Of a DNA stretch of 55,667 nucleotides, positions 15,084 to 24,137 are shown piece after piece (the stretch's first letter is position 1; the number at the start of each line of letters is the position of its first letter). The translations under genes were made by a program, and so were the position numbers. The stretch spans positions 1 to 55,667 of the forward strand of contig WGMX01000049.1 of the NCBI GenBank assembly GCA_016124855.1, written 5' to 3'. The stretch comes from Anaerolineaceae bacterium. Its GTDB lineage: Bacteria; Chloroflexota; Anaerolineae; Aggregatilineales; Phototrophicaceae. The notes under the pieces are model-generated. The model was not told the DNA's origin and ran no database searches. It saw only the letters and a list, made by a program, of their open reading frames with translations.

Positions 15084-16931
15084 ATGTCAAAAATGTATTA
15101 CCGTTCTTATGCGATTCTTGTTCTGGCGGCGCTGGTGACCCTTTTAGGCGGAACCGTCGTGACTGCTAATAGTCCGTCGCAGGCGGCTGCGCCGACAATA
15201 CGCGAATTGGCGGATAAGAATCATTTCCACTTTGGTGCCGCGGCATCGCCGACGCATTTTGGTGATCCGAAATACGTGGAAACGTTAAAGACCGAATTCA
15301 ATATGCTAACGCCGGAGAATGAGGCAAAGTTCTGCTCCATTCAACCGGCGCAGGGGCAGTTTGATTTCCGTTCATTTGACCGCCTGATGGATTTCGCGCA
15401 GGCAAATCAGATGGTTGTTAGAGGCCATAATTTGGTGTGGCATCAATGTGTGCCGAGCTGGTTGGCGAAGGGTGAGTTCAGCCGCGACGAAGCGATTAAG
15501 CTGCTGCGGGATCATATCTACACGGTGGTTGGGCGATATAAAGGCCGTATTCCGATGTGGGATGTGGTGAATGAAGCGATTGATGACAGCGGTTCAGGTT
15601 TGCGGGACGCGCCATGGAGACAATTTATCGGCGATGATTATGTGGAACTGGCTTTTAAATTTGCCCATGAGGCTGATCCTGACGCGCTGCTGTTCTATAA
15701 CGATTACAGCACGGAAGGCATGAATGCCAAGTCGAACGCAGTGTACGCGATGGTTAAGGATTTTGTGGCACGCGGTGTACCGATTAATGGCGTGGGGTTA
15801 CAGTCTCATTTCACGGTAGGGCAGATTGATTTGGCGGGAATTGCCCAAAACATGAAGCGGTTGGGCGAATTGGGGTTACAAGTGCAGATTACCGAGATGG
15901 ATGATCGTTATCCACCGAATACGCCGGATTCAATTTTGCAGCAGCAGGCGGGGGATTATCGGGCGTTACTTGATACCTGTTTGAACAGTAAATACTGTAC
16001 GGCGTTTGTCACTTGGGGTGTGAACGATTTGTATTCGTGGCTGCGGGATTCGAATTTGGGTTTTTATGAGAACCATACGGTGAAACCGCTGCTATTTGAT
16101 GATGAATATCAGAAAAAACCTGCTTATTTTGCGGTTCTGGATATTCTGGCACGCCATGCTGGCGACGCGCCGATTTTGACAGACGAGCAACTGGCGGCGA
16201 TGAATGCGCCTATCGAAGCGGCTGTGGCTGAGGTTAAGCTGCCATCACCACGTAAAAGTGACTCCAAGCAGCTTGCGCCTGATCCGGTTGCCGGTGCGGC
16301 TTATTACGCGCCGTTCCCAATAACAATTACATTGGATGGCAAGACTAATGATTGGGCCGATATTCCGCGAATGACGGTTGATAACGGGCCAATGGTGCCC
16401 GCGAATAATACAACGGGTATGCAGTTCGCGGTGGCAGCTGATGCAAAGAATATTTATTTCCTAGCAGAGGTCAAAGATGGCACGCTGATTTCCGGGAAGC
16501 ACGATGCGGCGACAGAATGGTACAAAGAAGATTCAGTTGAGTTTTACATCAACGCGACCGGAAATTTGCAGATAAGTACGTATAAGCCGGGGGTGGTGCA
16601 GATTGCGATTCCGGCAGCAAACATCGGGCATTCAGGTACGCCGCTGATCGCGGGAACAAACAGCGATACGGTTGTAGTGCAGGCGGTCGCGGTTAAGACT
16701 GATGATGGGTATATCGTCGAGGCTTCTGTGCCACTGGTGACGGATGTTTGGAAAATTGTGCCGCTGACATTGGGGACGGTGGGGTTTCAGGTTCATCTCA
16801 ACGGGGCATCGACCGATAGTGACCGTGATACGAAATTGATCTGGTCGGTTTATGACACCAAGGACGAGTCATATCTGAATCCGAGCCTGTTCGGCAAGCT
16901 GATTTTTTGGAAGACGAATAAGCCAAAATAA
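15084..16931 (+). CDS. Secreted GH10 endo-xylanase with C-terminal CBM9-like domain
   Basis: This enzyme cleaves beta-1,4-xylan outside the cell. A signal peptide (residues 1-35) leads to a GH10 barrel (about 36-365) with acid/base E164 (WDVVNEAIDD), nucleophile E271 (QITEMDD) and the substrate-binding HNLVWHQ. A linker rich in K, S and P leads to a second domain (about 415-612, starting FPITITLDGKTNDW) resembling family 9 carbohydrate-binding modules, which bind reducing ends of xylan and glucan chains. ATG 15084 has GAAGGG upstream, while ATG 15060 has no ribosome site. It is transcribed alone from a LacI-operator promoter, next to the regulator and importer genes. Confidence 0.93.
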   Translation: MSKMYYRSYAILVLAALVTLLGGTVVTANSPSQAAAPTIRELADKNHFHFGAAASPTHFGDPKYVETLKTEFNMLTPENEAKFCSIQPAQGQFDFRSFDRLMDFAQANQMVVRGHNLVWHQCVPSWLAKGEFSRDEAIKLLRDHIYTVVGRYKGRIPMWDVVNEAIDDSGSGLRDAPWRQFIGDDYVELAFKFAHEADPDALLFYNDYSTEGMNAKSNAVYAMVKDFVARGVPINGVGLQSHFTVGQIDLAGIAQNMKRLGELGLQVQITEMDDRYPPNTPDSILQQQAGDYRALLDTCLNSKYCTAFVTWGVNDLYSWLRDSNLGFYENHTVKPLLFDDEYQKKPAYFAVLDILARHAGDAPILTDEQLAAMNAPIEAAVAEVKLPSPRKSDSKQLAPDPVAGAAYYAPFPITITLDGKTNDWADIPRMTVDNGPMVPANNTTGMQFAVAADAKNIYFLAEVKDGTLISGKHDAATEWYKEDSVEFYINATGNLQISTYKPGVVQIAIPAANIGHSGTPLIAGTNSDTVVVQAVAVKTDDGYIVEASVPLVTDVWKIVPLTLGTVGFQVHLNGASTDSDRDTKLIWSVYDTKDESYLNPSLFGKLIFWKTNKPK

Positions 16932-17010
16932 GCAAAATGACCGGTTCAAGCCGGGGCTGAATTCGTTGGTTAAAGCACCTTTAAACTCTACCGTTTATGA
17001 ATTTTAGGTA

Positions 17011-17042
17011 AAGGACTGGTCTGAAGACACAGTCCTTTTCTT
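17011..17042 (+). terminator. Intrinsic terminator of the xylanase gene
   Basis: AAGGACTG (17011-17018) pairs with CAGTCCTT (17030-17037). Inner GTC/GAC pairs extend the stem past one bulged base, and TTTTCTT follows. It ends before the regulator promoter at 17072. Confidence 0.8.
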
Positions 17043-17071
17043 AGGTTATGCTAGAGGCGCGACGTAACTGC

Positions 17072-17100
17072 TTGACAAAGCACAGCGTTCGCGTTAAGAT
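17072..17100 (+). promoter_or_regulatory. Promoter of the LacI-family regulator gene
   Basis: A consensus TTGACA (17072-17077) and TAAGAT (17095-17100) with exact 17-base spacing. The operator palindrome starts three bases later. Confidence 0.85.
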
Positions 17101-17103
17101 GCT

Positions 17104-17134
17104 GCTACGTTACAGTAACGTAGCATAACGTTAC
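17104..17134 (+). promoter_or_regulatory. LacI-family operator, autoregulatory
   Basis: GCTACGTTAC and GTAACGTAGC are perfect 10-base arms around one A (17104-17124), with a further ACGTTAC half-site at 17128-17134. It lies between the -10 box and the start codon, so the regulator should repress its own gene and perhaps the importer genes transcribed with it. Confidence 0.85.
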
Positions 17135-17144
17135 AGGATAGAGC

Positions 17145-18179
17145 ATGGAAAAGTTACATGTAACAATCGCAGATGTTGCTAAGCTGGCACAAGTCTCAAA
17201 AATGAGTGTGTCACGCGTTCTGAACGGTCAAACCGGCGTTTCAGAGTCGACGCGGCAGCGCATCATGGAAGCTGTTGAGCAGCTCGGTTATGTCCCAAAT
17301 GCGGGGACACGGGGACATGCTGATGCGACCAAGATGATTGCGTTGCTGATTACGGACATCACCACATCTTATATGGGCGAAATTGTGCGTGGTGTTTCGA
17401 GCGCAGCCGAGCGGCTGAATTACGGACTGATGCTGTACACACAGGGGAATATGCGTTCAGCTAACCATGCGGAAAGAACTAATTTTTATCTTTCGCTGCT
17501 GAGCAACTCGATGGTTGATGGTGTTTTGATGGTGGTGCCGCTGGATTACGAGGTAATCGTTAGTGATCTGAAGGCACACAATTTGGCTTATGTCATTATC
17601 GATCACCACAACGGCACCGACAATGAACCCAGTGTGACGGCGACCAATCGCAAAGGCGTGCTGGACGCTATGCGGCATCTTCTGGCGTTGGGACACCGGA
17701 GAATCGGTTTCATCACCGGACGCATGGACATAGCCTGTTCGCTTGACCGGATGCAAGGATATCGCGATGGGCTGGCAGAGGTTGGGCTTGAGTATGTTCC
17801 GGAATTGGTACTGGAAGGGGATTTCACCCAACCAACGGGTTTCCGGCAAGGGCAGGCTCTGCTGCAACTGCCAGAACCGCCAACTGCGATTATTGCATCG
17901 AATGACTTGATGGCGTTTGGTGTTATGGATGCGGCTAAAGCAGCTGGTTTGAGGGTCGGGCATGATTTTTCGATCATCGGTTTTGACGACATTTTTATGG
18001 CATCACAGGTTTATCCGCCGCTGACGACTATTCGCCAACCGATGGCGGATATGGGAGCGGATGCATTCGAATTATTAGTTGCACTTTTAGAGGGGCGTAC
18101 CGTACTCAATTTACGACGTGAGCTGCCCACCGAATTAATTATTCGCGAGTCAACAGGACGTGCTCCTCATCGGGAATGA
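17145..18179 (+). CDS. LacI/GalR-family transcriptional repressor
   Basis: This is a DNA-binding regulator of 344 residues. The N-terminal helix-turn-helix is canonical (TIADVAKLAQVSKMSVSRVL, then NGQTGVSESTRQRI). The rest is a periplasmic-binding-protein-like effector domain with IALLITDITTSYMGEIVRG, PTAIIASNDLMAFGVMDAA and a C-terminal TTIRQPMADMGADAFELL. The context points to an inducer from the xylan family, such as a xylo-oligosaccharide, but the sequence does not show which. It probably acts at the two near-identical palindromes at 14984 and 17104. The importer genes follow after 189 bases. Confidence 0.92.
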   Translation: MEKLHVTIADVAKLAQVSKMSVSRVLNGQTGVSESTRQRIMEAVEQLGYVPNAGTRGHADATKMIALLITDITTSYMGEIVRGVSSAAERLNYGLMLYTQGNMRSANHAERTNFYLSLLSNSMVDGVLMVVPLDYEVIVSDLKAHNLAYVIIDHHNGTDNEPSVTATNRKGVLDAMRHLLALGHRRIGFITGRMDIACSLDRMQGYRDGLAEVGLEYVPELVLEGDFTQPTGFRQGQALLQLPEPPTAIIASNDLMAFGVMDAAKAAGLRVGHDFSIIGFDDIFMASQVYPPLTTIRQPMADMGADAFELLVALLEGRTVLNLRRELPTELIIRESTGRAPHRE

Positions 18180-18368
18180 TCTGAACGGGTATTTTCAAAA
18201 ATCGATGAGAGCGGGACTGAGGATCGGGTTGGTGAAGTCACCAGCGCAAGGGTTAAGAGAGTAGAAAGGGAGTATCCAATAGAAAAACTACTTTTGTGAG
18301 GTGTGGGCAAAGCCATGCCGCAAAACAGTTCTCTTGGGAGTTATTAGTTTTATAAGGAGTTCTTTGTA

Positions 18369-19673
18369 ATGCGTAAAACTTCGCGGTTACTAATGATGGT
18401 CATGTTGGTGGCCTTGGTCATCTCGTTTGGGGTGGCCTCTGCTCAGGATGCCGTCGTCATTCACTGGTGGCACATTTCAACATCGGATGCACAAGTTGGT
18501 TATTGGCAAGGGTTGGCCGACGCTTATACCAAAGAGCATCCAAACGTCACATTCGAAATCACCAATCTGGAAAATGAAGCCTATAAGGCAAAATTGACCA
18601 CAGTTATGCAAGCTGGCGATCCGCCGGATTTGTTCTGGAGCTGGGGCGGCGGTAAGTTGTGGCAGTTCGCTGATGCCGGATTGACCCGTGACATTACACC
18701 CGAATTAACCGCTAACAACAATGAATGGAAAGATTCGTTTGCGGCTGTTTCGGCACTGGAACTTTACGGTAAAGATGGCAAGTACTATGGTGCGCCATTT
18801 GACTGGGGCGCGGTTGGCATGTTCTACAACAAAGCGCTGTTCAAGAAGGCTGGACTTGATCCTGAAAAACCACCGGCAACGTGGGCGGAACTGCTCGACG
18901 CGGTGAAGAAATTAAAGGAAGCCGGAATTACCCCAATTTCGATTGGTGAAAAAGATAAGTGGCCGGGACATTTCTGGTATGGCTATCTGGCAACCCGTGA
19001 AGGTGGGCAGGATGCATTCCTGAAGGCCTATGATCGGAGTGGTTCGTTTGCGGATGCACCATTTGTTAAGGCCTTCCAAGACCTCAAAGAATTGGTTGAT
19101 TTGAATGCCTTCCAAGATGGCTTCCTCGCGGCGACTTACGGCGACCAAGAAACAACATTTGGTAATGCCGGCGCAGCTATGGAATTGATGGGGCAATGGT
19201 CACCGAGTGTTTCCAAGAGCAACAGCAGCACCGGCGAAGGCATTGGCGCTGATCTGGGTTGGTTCCCATTCCCTGTTATTGATGGTGGCGCAGGCAACCC
19301 GAATGATGTATTCGGCGGCGGTGACGGTTTCGCAGTGGGCGCGAAGGCTCCGGATGCGACAGTCGATTTCCTGAAGTTCCTGACTTCCAAGGAAAATCAG
19401 ATTAAGGGCGCTGATCCGGCGATTAGCATCACTATCCCCCCGACAGTTAAGGGTGCGGATGAAGTCATCGCTAACGACCCGATTATGCAACAAATCGTCA
19501 AGGCTCGTGACGAAGCTCCTTACTTCCAACTGTATTACGATCAATTCCTGCCGCCGGCTCTGGCAGGTGCAATCCTTGACGCGGCTGAAGGTGTCTTCGC
19601 TGGTGCAATGACACCGGAAGAGGCAGCTCAGTCGGTCGAAGATGTGGCAGCAACAGAACTCGCTGCTCCGTAA
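18369..19673 (+). CDS. Sugar ABC transporter substrate-binding protein
   Basis: This is a family-1 extracellular solute-binding protein, 434 residues. It has a signal peptide with likely cleavage ASA/QD near residue 25, no lipobox cysteine, then VVIHWWHISTSDAQ and MQAGDPPDLFWSWGGGKLW, which are typical of oligosaccharide binders (COG1653). The genes around it (GH10, LacI, two permeases, GH3) suggest xylo-oligosaccharides or cello-oligosaccharides. AAGGAG lies nine bases before the ATG. No ATPase gene is present in the cluster, so the importer probably borrows a shared MsmK/UgpC-type ATPase encoded elsewhere. Confidence 0.9.
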   Translation: MRKTSRLLMMVMLVALVISFGVASAQDAVVIHWWHISTSDAQVGYWQGLADAYTKEHPNVTFEITNLENEAYKAKLTTVMQAGDPPDLFWSWGGGKLWQFADAGLTRDITPELTANNNEWKDSFAAVSALELYGKDGKYYGAPFDWGAVGMFYNKALFKKAGLDPEKPPATWAELLDAVKKLKEAGITPISIGEKDKWPGHFWYGYLATREGGQDAFLKAYDRSGSFADAPFVKAFQDLKELVDLNAFQDGFLAATYGDQETTFGNAGAAMELMGQWSPSVSKSNSSTGEGIGADLGWFPFPVIDGGAGNPNDVFGGGDGFAVGAKAPDATVDFLKFLTSKENQIKGADPAISITIPPTVKGADEVIANDPIMQQIVKARDEAPYFQLYYDQFLPPALAGAILDAAEGVFAGAMTPEEAAQSVEDVAATELAAP

Positions 19674-19778
19674 TGATGTAGATTTAAAGGCTGCGGTGAT
19701 GATGTATATCCGAAATGGTATGCGTCGTCACCGATGCCGGAAATCAATCAAATAATAATCCAATACAAAAGTTTACCG

Positions 19779-19855
19779 GGACTTTCGCAGCATTCATCAT
19801 TGTCGGTTTCTTCACCTCCTTTATACTTGGCAAGTTGGTGATGAAACGAAAGTCC
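19779..19855 (+). repeat. Large inverted repeat between binding-protein and permease genes
   Basis: GGACTTTCG (19779-19787) pairs with CGAAAGTCC (19847-19855), and inside it TTCATCA (19793-19799) pairs with TGATGAA (19839-19845). The loop is about 39 bases. It sits where binding-protein mRNA is commonly protected and permease expression reduced, as in the malE-malF spacer. No U-tract is present, so it is not a simple terminator. Confidence 0.75.
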
Positions 19856-19879
19856 ACAACTATTTAAAGAGATTGTTCT

Positions 19880-20836
19880 ATGTCTGCTATTCGTTTTCGT
19901 GTTTTACCCCAAAATCGTGACCAACTTGCAAAAGATAAGCAGCGCCAGCAGATCAACCATTTTCTGCTTGTGAGTTTATTTTTGCTGCCGGGAATGATCG
20001 TATTTTTCGTATTTTTGTTGTGGCCGATTAGCAAATCTTTCAACCTAAGCTTCTATAAATGGAATGGCTTGGGGCCGATGACGGATTATATTGGTTTTAA
20101 CAACTATACAACGCTGTTCAATAATTCGATTTTTCAATCCTCTTTGGTTCACAGCTTCACGATTATGATCTTGTCGTTGGGCATTCAGCTTCCACTGGCG
20201 TTGGGGTTGGCGCTGCTGGTGGGGCGTGGTGAACTGCGAGGACGACGGCTATTCCGTGGCATCTTATTCATTCCATTTGTGTTTTCTGAGATCATCTCTG
20301 CAATTTTGTGGTTATATGTCTTGAAGCCTGTGAACGGGCTGGCGAACGTGGCCTTTCAAGCATTAATCCCGGGTTTTGAGCCGATCTCGTGGTTAGCTGA
20401 CCGCAATATCGTACTGATCGGTATCTTTGCTGTTATTACGTGGAAGTACTTTGGCTTCCATATGATTTTGTATATGGCAGGGCTGCAAAATATTCCCAAA
20501 GACCTTGAAGATGCGGCACGGGTAGACGGCGCAAACGAAGCGAGTGTACTGCGTCATATTACGCTGCCCCTTCTAGGCAGCACAATTCGTTTGACGATCT
20601 TTTTGTCGGTACTGGGGTCATTCCAACAATTTGTCATTATTCAGGTCATGACACTCGGTGGGCCTGTAAACGCGAGTGAAGTTATCGCGACTTATTTATA
20701 TAAATACGGTATTCAACGCACTAATTTGGGTTACGGAAGTGCGGTTGCGGTGATTTTGTTTGCGATAACGCTGATTTTCTCATTGGGATACCAGCGCATT
20801 ATTCTGCGGCGTGATTACAGCGCCGACACGATCTGA
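19880..20836 (+). CDS. Sugar ABC transporter permease (MalF/UgpA type)
   Basis: This is an inner-membrane permease of 318 residues with six main hydrophobic helices. Near residue 210 it has the EAA motif EDAARVDGANEASVLRHITL, which contacts the ATPase. It pairs with the next permease, 14 bases downstream. The N-terminal 28 residues are charged and cytoplasmic. It belongs to the CUT1 oligosaccharide importer type by comparison with MsmF and UgpA. Confidence 0.92.
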   Translation: MSAIRFRVLPQNRDQLAKDKQRQQINHFLLVSLFLLPGMIVFFVFLLWPISKSFNLSFYKWNGLGPMTDYIGFNNYTTLFNNSIFQSSLVHSFTIMILSLGIQLPLALGLALLVGRGELRGRRLFRGILFIPFVFSEIISAILWLYVLKPVNGLANVAFQALIPGFEPISWLADRNIVLIGIFAVITWKYFGFHMILYMAGLQNIPKDLEDAARVDGANEASVLRHITLPLLGSTIRLTIFLSVLGSFQQFVIIQVMTLGGPVNASEVIATYLYKYGIQRTNLGYGSAVAVILFAITLIFSLGYQRIILRRDYSADTI

Positions 20837-20850
20837 AAGGAGATCAAACG

Positions 20851-21696
20851 ATGACAGCTACACAACGTGCATGGTCTTCTTTCATCGGATTTGTACGTTA
20901 CGCAGTTTTGATATTTTTGTGTGTCGTTGTGATGAGTCCGGTAGTGACAGCAGTCCTTGGCAGCATTCGGACGAATGGCGAATTTTTGTCGACCCCGTTC
21001 GGTCTACCGCAAAATGGAATTCAGTGGGCGAATTACACTGACATTTTGATTGACGCCGGTTTTTGGAATTTGATGCGGAACAGCCTCGTTATAACGGTTA
21101 CAGTCACGGTATTGAACGTGATTCTGTCCAGCCTGCTGGCATTTGTTTTCAGCCGGGTGAATTTTCGAGGGCGGGGGCTGCTGTTCAATATCTTGTCGTT
21201 GGGATTGTTGTTCCCTATCGTGATTGCTATTTTGCCGATTTTTATTCAGATACGACAACTGGGGCTGATTAACAATTTGTGGGGGATCATTCTGCCACTG
21301 GTGGCCTTCGGGTTACCGGGCAGCGTGGTGATTCTGCGCGGCTTTTTCATCGGTGTACCGAACGAGTTGGAAGACGCGGCTTATATTGATGGTTGTACGA
21401 CATTTGGTTTCTTCCGTTATATCTTGGTGCCGCTGGCACGTCCTGCGCTGACAGCGGTGGCTGTTTTGCAGGTTATCGCCAGTTGGAATGAGTATTTTCT
21501 TCCGTATCTGATTTTGAATGATCAAAAGTTGTGGCCGCTGCCGCTGGGTATCCAACAGTTCCAAGGTGAACATCTCACCGATTGGGCGAAGATTATGGCA
21601 TACGTTACACTGTTGATTATTCCTGCGCTCATTTTCTACATGTTTGCCGAGAAGTACATCGTAACCGGACTCACTGGTGGCGAACTTAAAGGATAA
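20851..21696 (+). CDS. Sugar ABC transporter permease (MalG/UgpE type)
   Basis: This is the second permease of the importer, 281 residues with six helices. It has the MalG-like EAA loop ELEDAAYIDGCTTFGFFRYI and the segment SWNEYFLPYLIL. AAAGGAGATC precedes the ATG at suitable spacing. It lies 14 bases after the first permease and 9 bases before the GH3 gene, so all three are in one transcript. Confidence 0.92.
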   Translation: MTATQRAWSSFIGFVRYAVLIFLCVVVMSPVVTAVLGSIRTNGEFLSTPFGLPQNGIQWANYTDILIDAGFWNLMRNSLVITVTVTVLNVILSSLLAFVFSRVNFRGRGLLFNILSLGLLFPIVIAILPIFIQIRQLGLINNLWGIILPLVAFGLPGSVVILRGFFIGVPNELEDAAYIDGCTTFGFFRYILVPLARPALTAVAVLQVIASWNEYFLPYLILNDQKLWPLPLGIQQFQGEHLTDWAKIMAYVTLLIIPALIFYMFAEKYIVTGLTGGELKG

Positions 21697-21705
21697 TTAA
21701 AGATC

Positions 21706-24051
21706 ATGGCATACCAGCATATGGATGCAACTCTGTCTATTGAGGCGCGCGTTTCGGCTTTAATGGGCGAAATGACGCTGGATGAAAAAATTGCCCAATT
21801 GGGCAGCTTCTGGATTTATGAAGTTTTGGATGGGATGACTTTTTCAGCCCGTAAAGCGGAAAAGTTGTTTACTCATGGTGTGGGGCAAATCACACGGATG
21901 GGCGGAGCGAGCAACGTAACGCCTACCGAAAGTGTGGTGCTGGGGAACAGCATTCAGAAATTCCTGCTTGAGCATACACGATTAGGCATTCCAGCCGTTA
22001 TTCATGAGGAATGTTGCAGCGGTTATATGGCGCGTGGGGCGACGGTCTTTCCTCAAGCGATTGGCGTTGCCAGTATGTGGGAACCCAAACTGGTGGAGCA
22101 GATGGCGGATGTTATTCGCCGCCAGATGCGGTCTGTTGGTGCTCATCATGCACTAAGCCCTGTATTAGATGTTACGCGCGATGCGCGATGGGGGCGGGTT
22201 GAAGAAACGTTCGGTGAAGACCCCTATTTAGTGGCGCGTATGGGTGTGGCTTATGTGCGCGGTTTGCAAGGCGAAACTTTGCAAAATGGGATTGTGGCTA
22301 CGGGTAAGCACTTTGTGGGCTATGGGGCTTCCGAAGGCGGCATGAACTGGGCTCCACCGCATATTCCGTGGCGCGAAATGCGGGATGTCTATTTGTTCCC
22401 GTTTGAGGCGGCGGTTCGGGATGGCAAGATGGCCTCCATGATGAACGCGTACCATGAACTCGATGGCGTGCCATGTGGAAGCAATAAAGAACTGCTGACT
22501 ACGATTCTACGTGATGAATGGGGCTTTGACGGCACAGTGGTTTCGGACTATTTCGCGATTACGATGCTGGATGAATATCATCATGTAGTGGCTAATAAAG
22601 CGGAAGCGGCCTTCACTGCTTTAGACGCGGGCTTAGATGTTGAACTGCCGTTCACTGATTCGTATGGAAATCCGCTGCGAGAAGCGGTTCTTGCAGGGAA
22701 AATTCCCGAAAGTTTGGTTGATGTATCGCTGCGACGCGTCCTTACGCAGAAGTTCGCGCTGGGCTTGTTTGATCATCCTTATGTTGATGATTTAGCAGTG
22801 GTTTTTGATACACCGGACGAACGGAAGTTGGCGCGGGAAATCGCACAGAAGTCGATGGTGCTGCTTAAAAATGAGGGCAATTTACTGCCGTTGAGCAAGG
22901 ATTTGAAGTCTATCGCGGTGATTGGCCCAAATGCAGATAGTATCCGTAATTTGTTTGGGGACTATGCTTATCCGGCGCACGTTGAAACCCTGCTGGAATT
23001 GAAGAATAAGAAAAATGTGTTTAACCAACCGCTGCCGGAGAGTATGCACGCCGTTGAAGATTTCATTCCGGCGACCAGCGTTTTAACAGCTATTCAAGCA
23101 CAGGTTGGCGCGACGACTCAAATTCATTACGCCCAAGGCTGTGCCGTTAACGACGATGTGACCGGCGGTTTTGCCGAAGCGGTTGCAGCGGCGAAACAAG
23201 CACAGGTTGCTGTGGTAGTGGTGGGCGACAAGGCGGGATTGACGGATGACTGTACCAGCGGTGAAGCGCGGGATCGTGCTGATTTGCAGTTACCGGGTGT
23301 GCAAAGCCAATTGGTCAAGGCGATATGTGATACCGGAACACCCATTGTACTTGTGCTCATAAACGGGCGACCGGTCAGCCTCGGATGGATTGCTGAGTCG
23401 GTTCCGGCTATTTTGGAAGCATGGCTGCCTTCGGAAGAGGGCGGGAACGCGGTGGCGGATGTTTTGTTTGGTAACACGAATCCCGGCGGTAAGCTGCCTA
23501 TTACGTTTCCGCGTTCGGTGGGGCAAGTGCCGATATTTTATGGTCATAAACCGTCCGGTGGTCGTTCGCACTGGAAGGGGGACTATGTCGAAACCAGCGC
23601 TAAGCCCCTTTATCCATTTGGATTTGGGCTGAGTTATACCCAATTTGAATTTAGCAATTTACAGATCAACCCTGCCGCAGCAGTGATTGGCGGCGAGGTT
23701 CGAGTTCGAGTCGATGTGACGAATACCGGCGAACGCAGCGGTGATGAGGTGGTGCAGCTCTATACCCGTCAAAATGCGACTTCGGTGACCCGTCCGGTTA
23801 AAGAATTGAAAGGGTTCCAGCGGGTTACGATTGCGCCAAAGGAAACGAAAACCGTTACTTTTGGCCTGAAGGTTAACCAACTTGGATTTTACGATCAGGC
23901 ACAAAACTGTGTGATTGAATCAGGTAAAATTGTGATTATGGTTGGGAACTCATCACAAGACATCGCTTGCGAAGGTGAGTTTGAAATTGTTGGTACGAAA
24001 ACTGATATTACGGCCAACAAAGTCTTTTTCAGCGATTCTTATGTGAAATAA
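21706..24051 (+). CDS. GH3 beta-glycosidase (beta-xylosidase or beta-glucosidase)
   Basis: This enzyme removes terminal beta-linked sugars from imported oligosaccharides. The 781 residues have no signal peptide, so it acts in the cytoplasm. The GH3 barrel carries the nucleophile D281 in TVVSDYFAI, the substrate-binding KHFVGYGASEGG and LSPVLDVTRDARWGRVEETFGE. An alpha/beta sandwich (about 395-620) and a fibronectin-III-like domain (about 665-745) follow. SDYFAI at the nucleophile is frequent in GH3 members acting on xylosides, but glucosidase activity cannot be excluded. Nine bases separate it from the permease gene and a terminator follows. Confidence 0.92.
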   Translation: MAYQHMDATLSIEARVSALMGEMTLDEKIAQLGSFWIYEVLDGMTFSARKAEKLFTHGVGQITRMGGASNVTPTESVVLGNSIQKFLLEHTRLGIPAVIHEECCSGYMARGATVFPQAIGVASMWEPKLVEQMADVIRRQMRSVGAHHALSPVLDVTRDARWGRVEETFGEDPYLVARMGVAYVRGLQGETLQNGIVATGKHFVGYGASEGGMNWAPPHIPWREMRDVYLFPFEAAVRDGKMASMMNAYHELDGVPCGSNKELLTTILRDEWGFDGTVVSDYFAITMLDEYHHVVANKAEAAFTALDAGLDVELPFTDSYGNPLREAVLAGKIPESLVDVSLRRVLTQKFALGLFDHPYVDDLAVVFDTPDERKLAREIAQKSMVLLKNEGNLLPLSKDLKSIAVIGPNADSIRNLFGDYAYPAHVETLLELKNKKNVFNQPLPESMHAVEDFIPATSVLTAIQAQVGATTQIHYAQGCAVNDDVTGGFAEAVAAAKQAQVAVVVVGDKAGLTDDCTSGEARDRADLQLPGVQSQLVKAICDTGTPIVLVLINGRPVSLGWIAESVPAILEAWLPSEEGGNAVADVLFGNTNPGGKLPITFPRSVGQVPIFYGHKPSGGRSHWKGDYVETSAKPLYPFGFGLSYTQFEFSNLQINPAAAVIGGEVRVRVDVTNTGERSGDEVVQLYTRQNATSVTRPVKELKGFQRVTIAPKETKTVTFGLKVNQLGFYDQAQNCVIESGKIVIMVGNSSQDIACEGEFEIVGTKTDITANKVFFSDSYVK

Positions 24052-24096
24052 AGGGCAGGCAGACTTAAAGCTTCTGCAAATGTGGGACAAAATAGG

Positions 24097-24137
24097 AAAA
24101 TCGAGCAGTGGATTGGTTTATTCGCTACTCGATTTTT
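24097..24137. terminator. Bidirectional terminator between GH3 and CBS genes
   Basis: AAAATCGAGCAGTG and CGCTACTCGATTTTT form a stem of about 14 bp with one mismatch and one wobble. The A-run and T-run at the two ends let it serve both converging genes. The right arm overlaps the last codons of the minus-strand CBS gene. Confidence 0.75.

Noticed and set aside
17457..17963. Minus-strand ORF of 168 codons inside the LacI-family gene
   Set aside because: It is antisense to a clear regulator with no ribosome site or family match.
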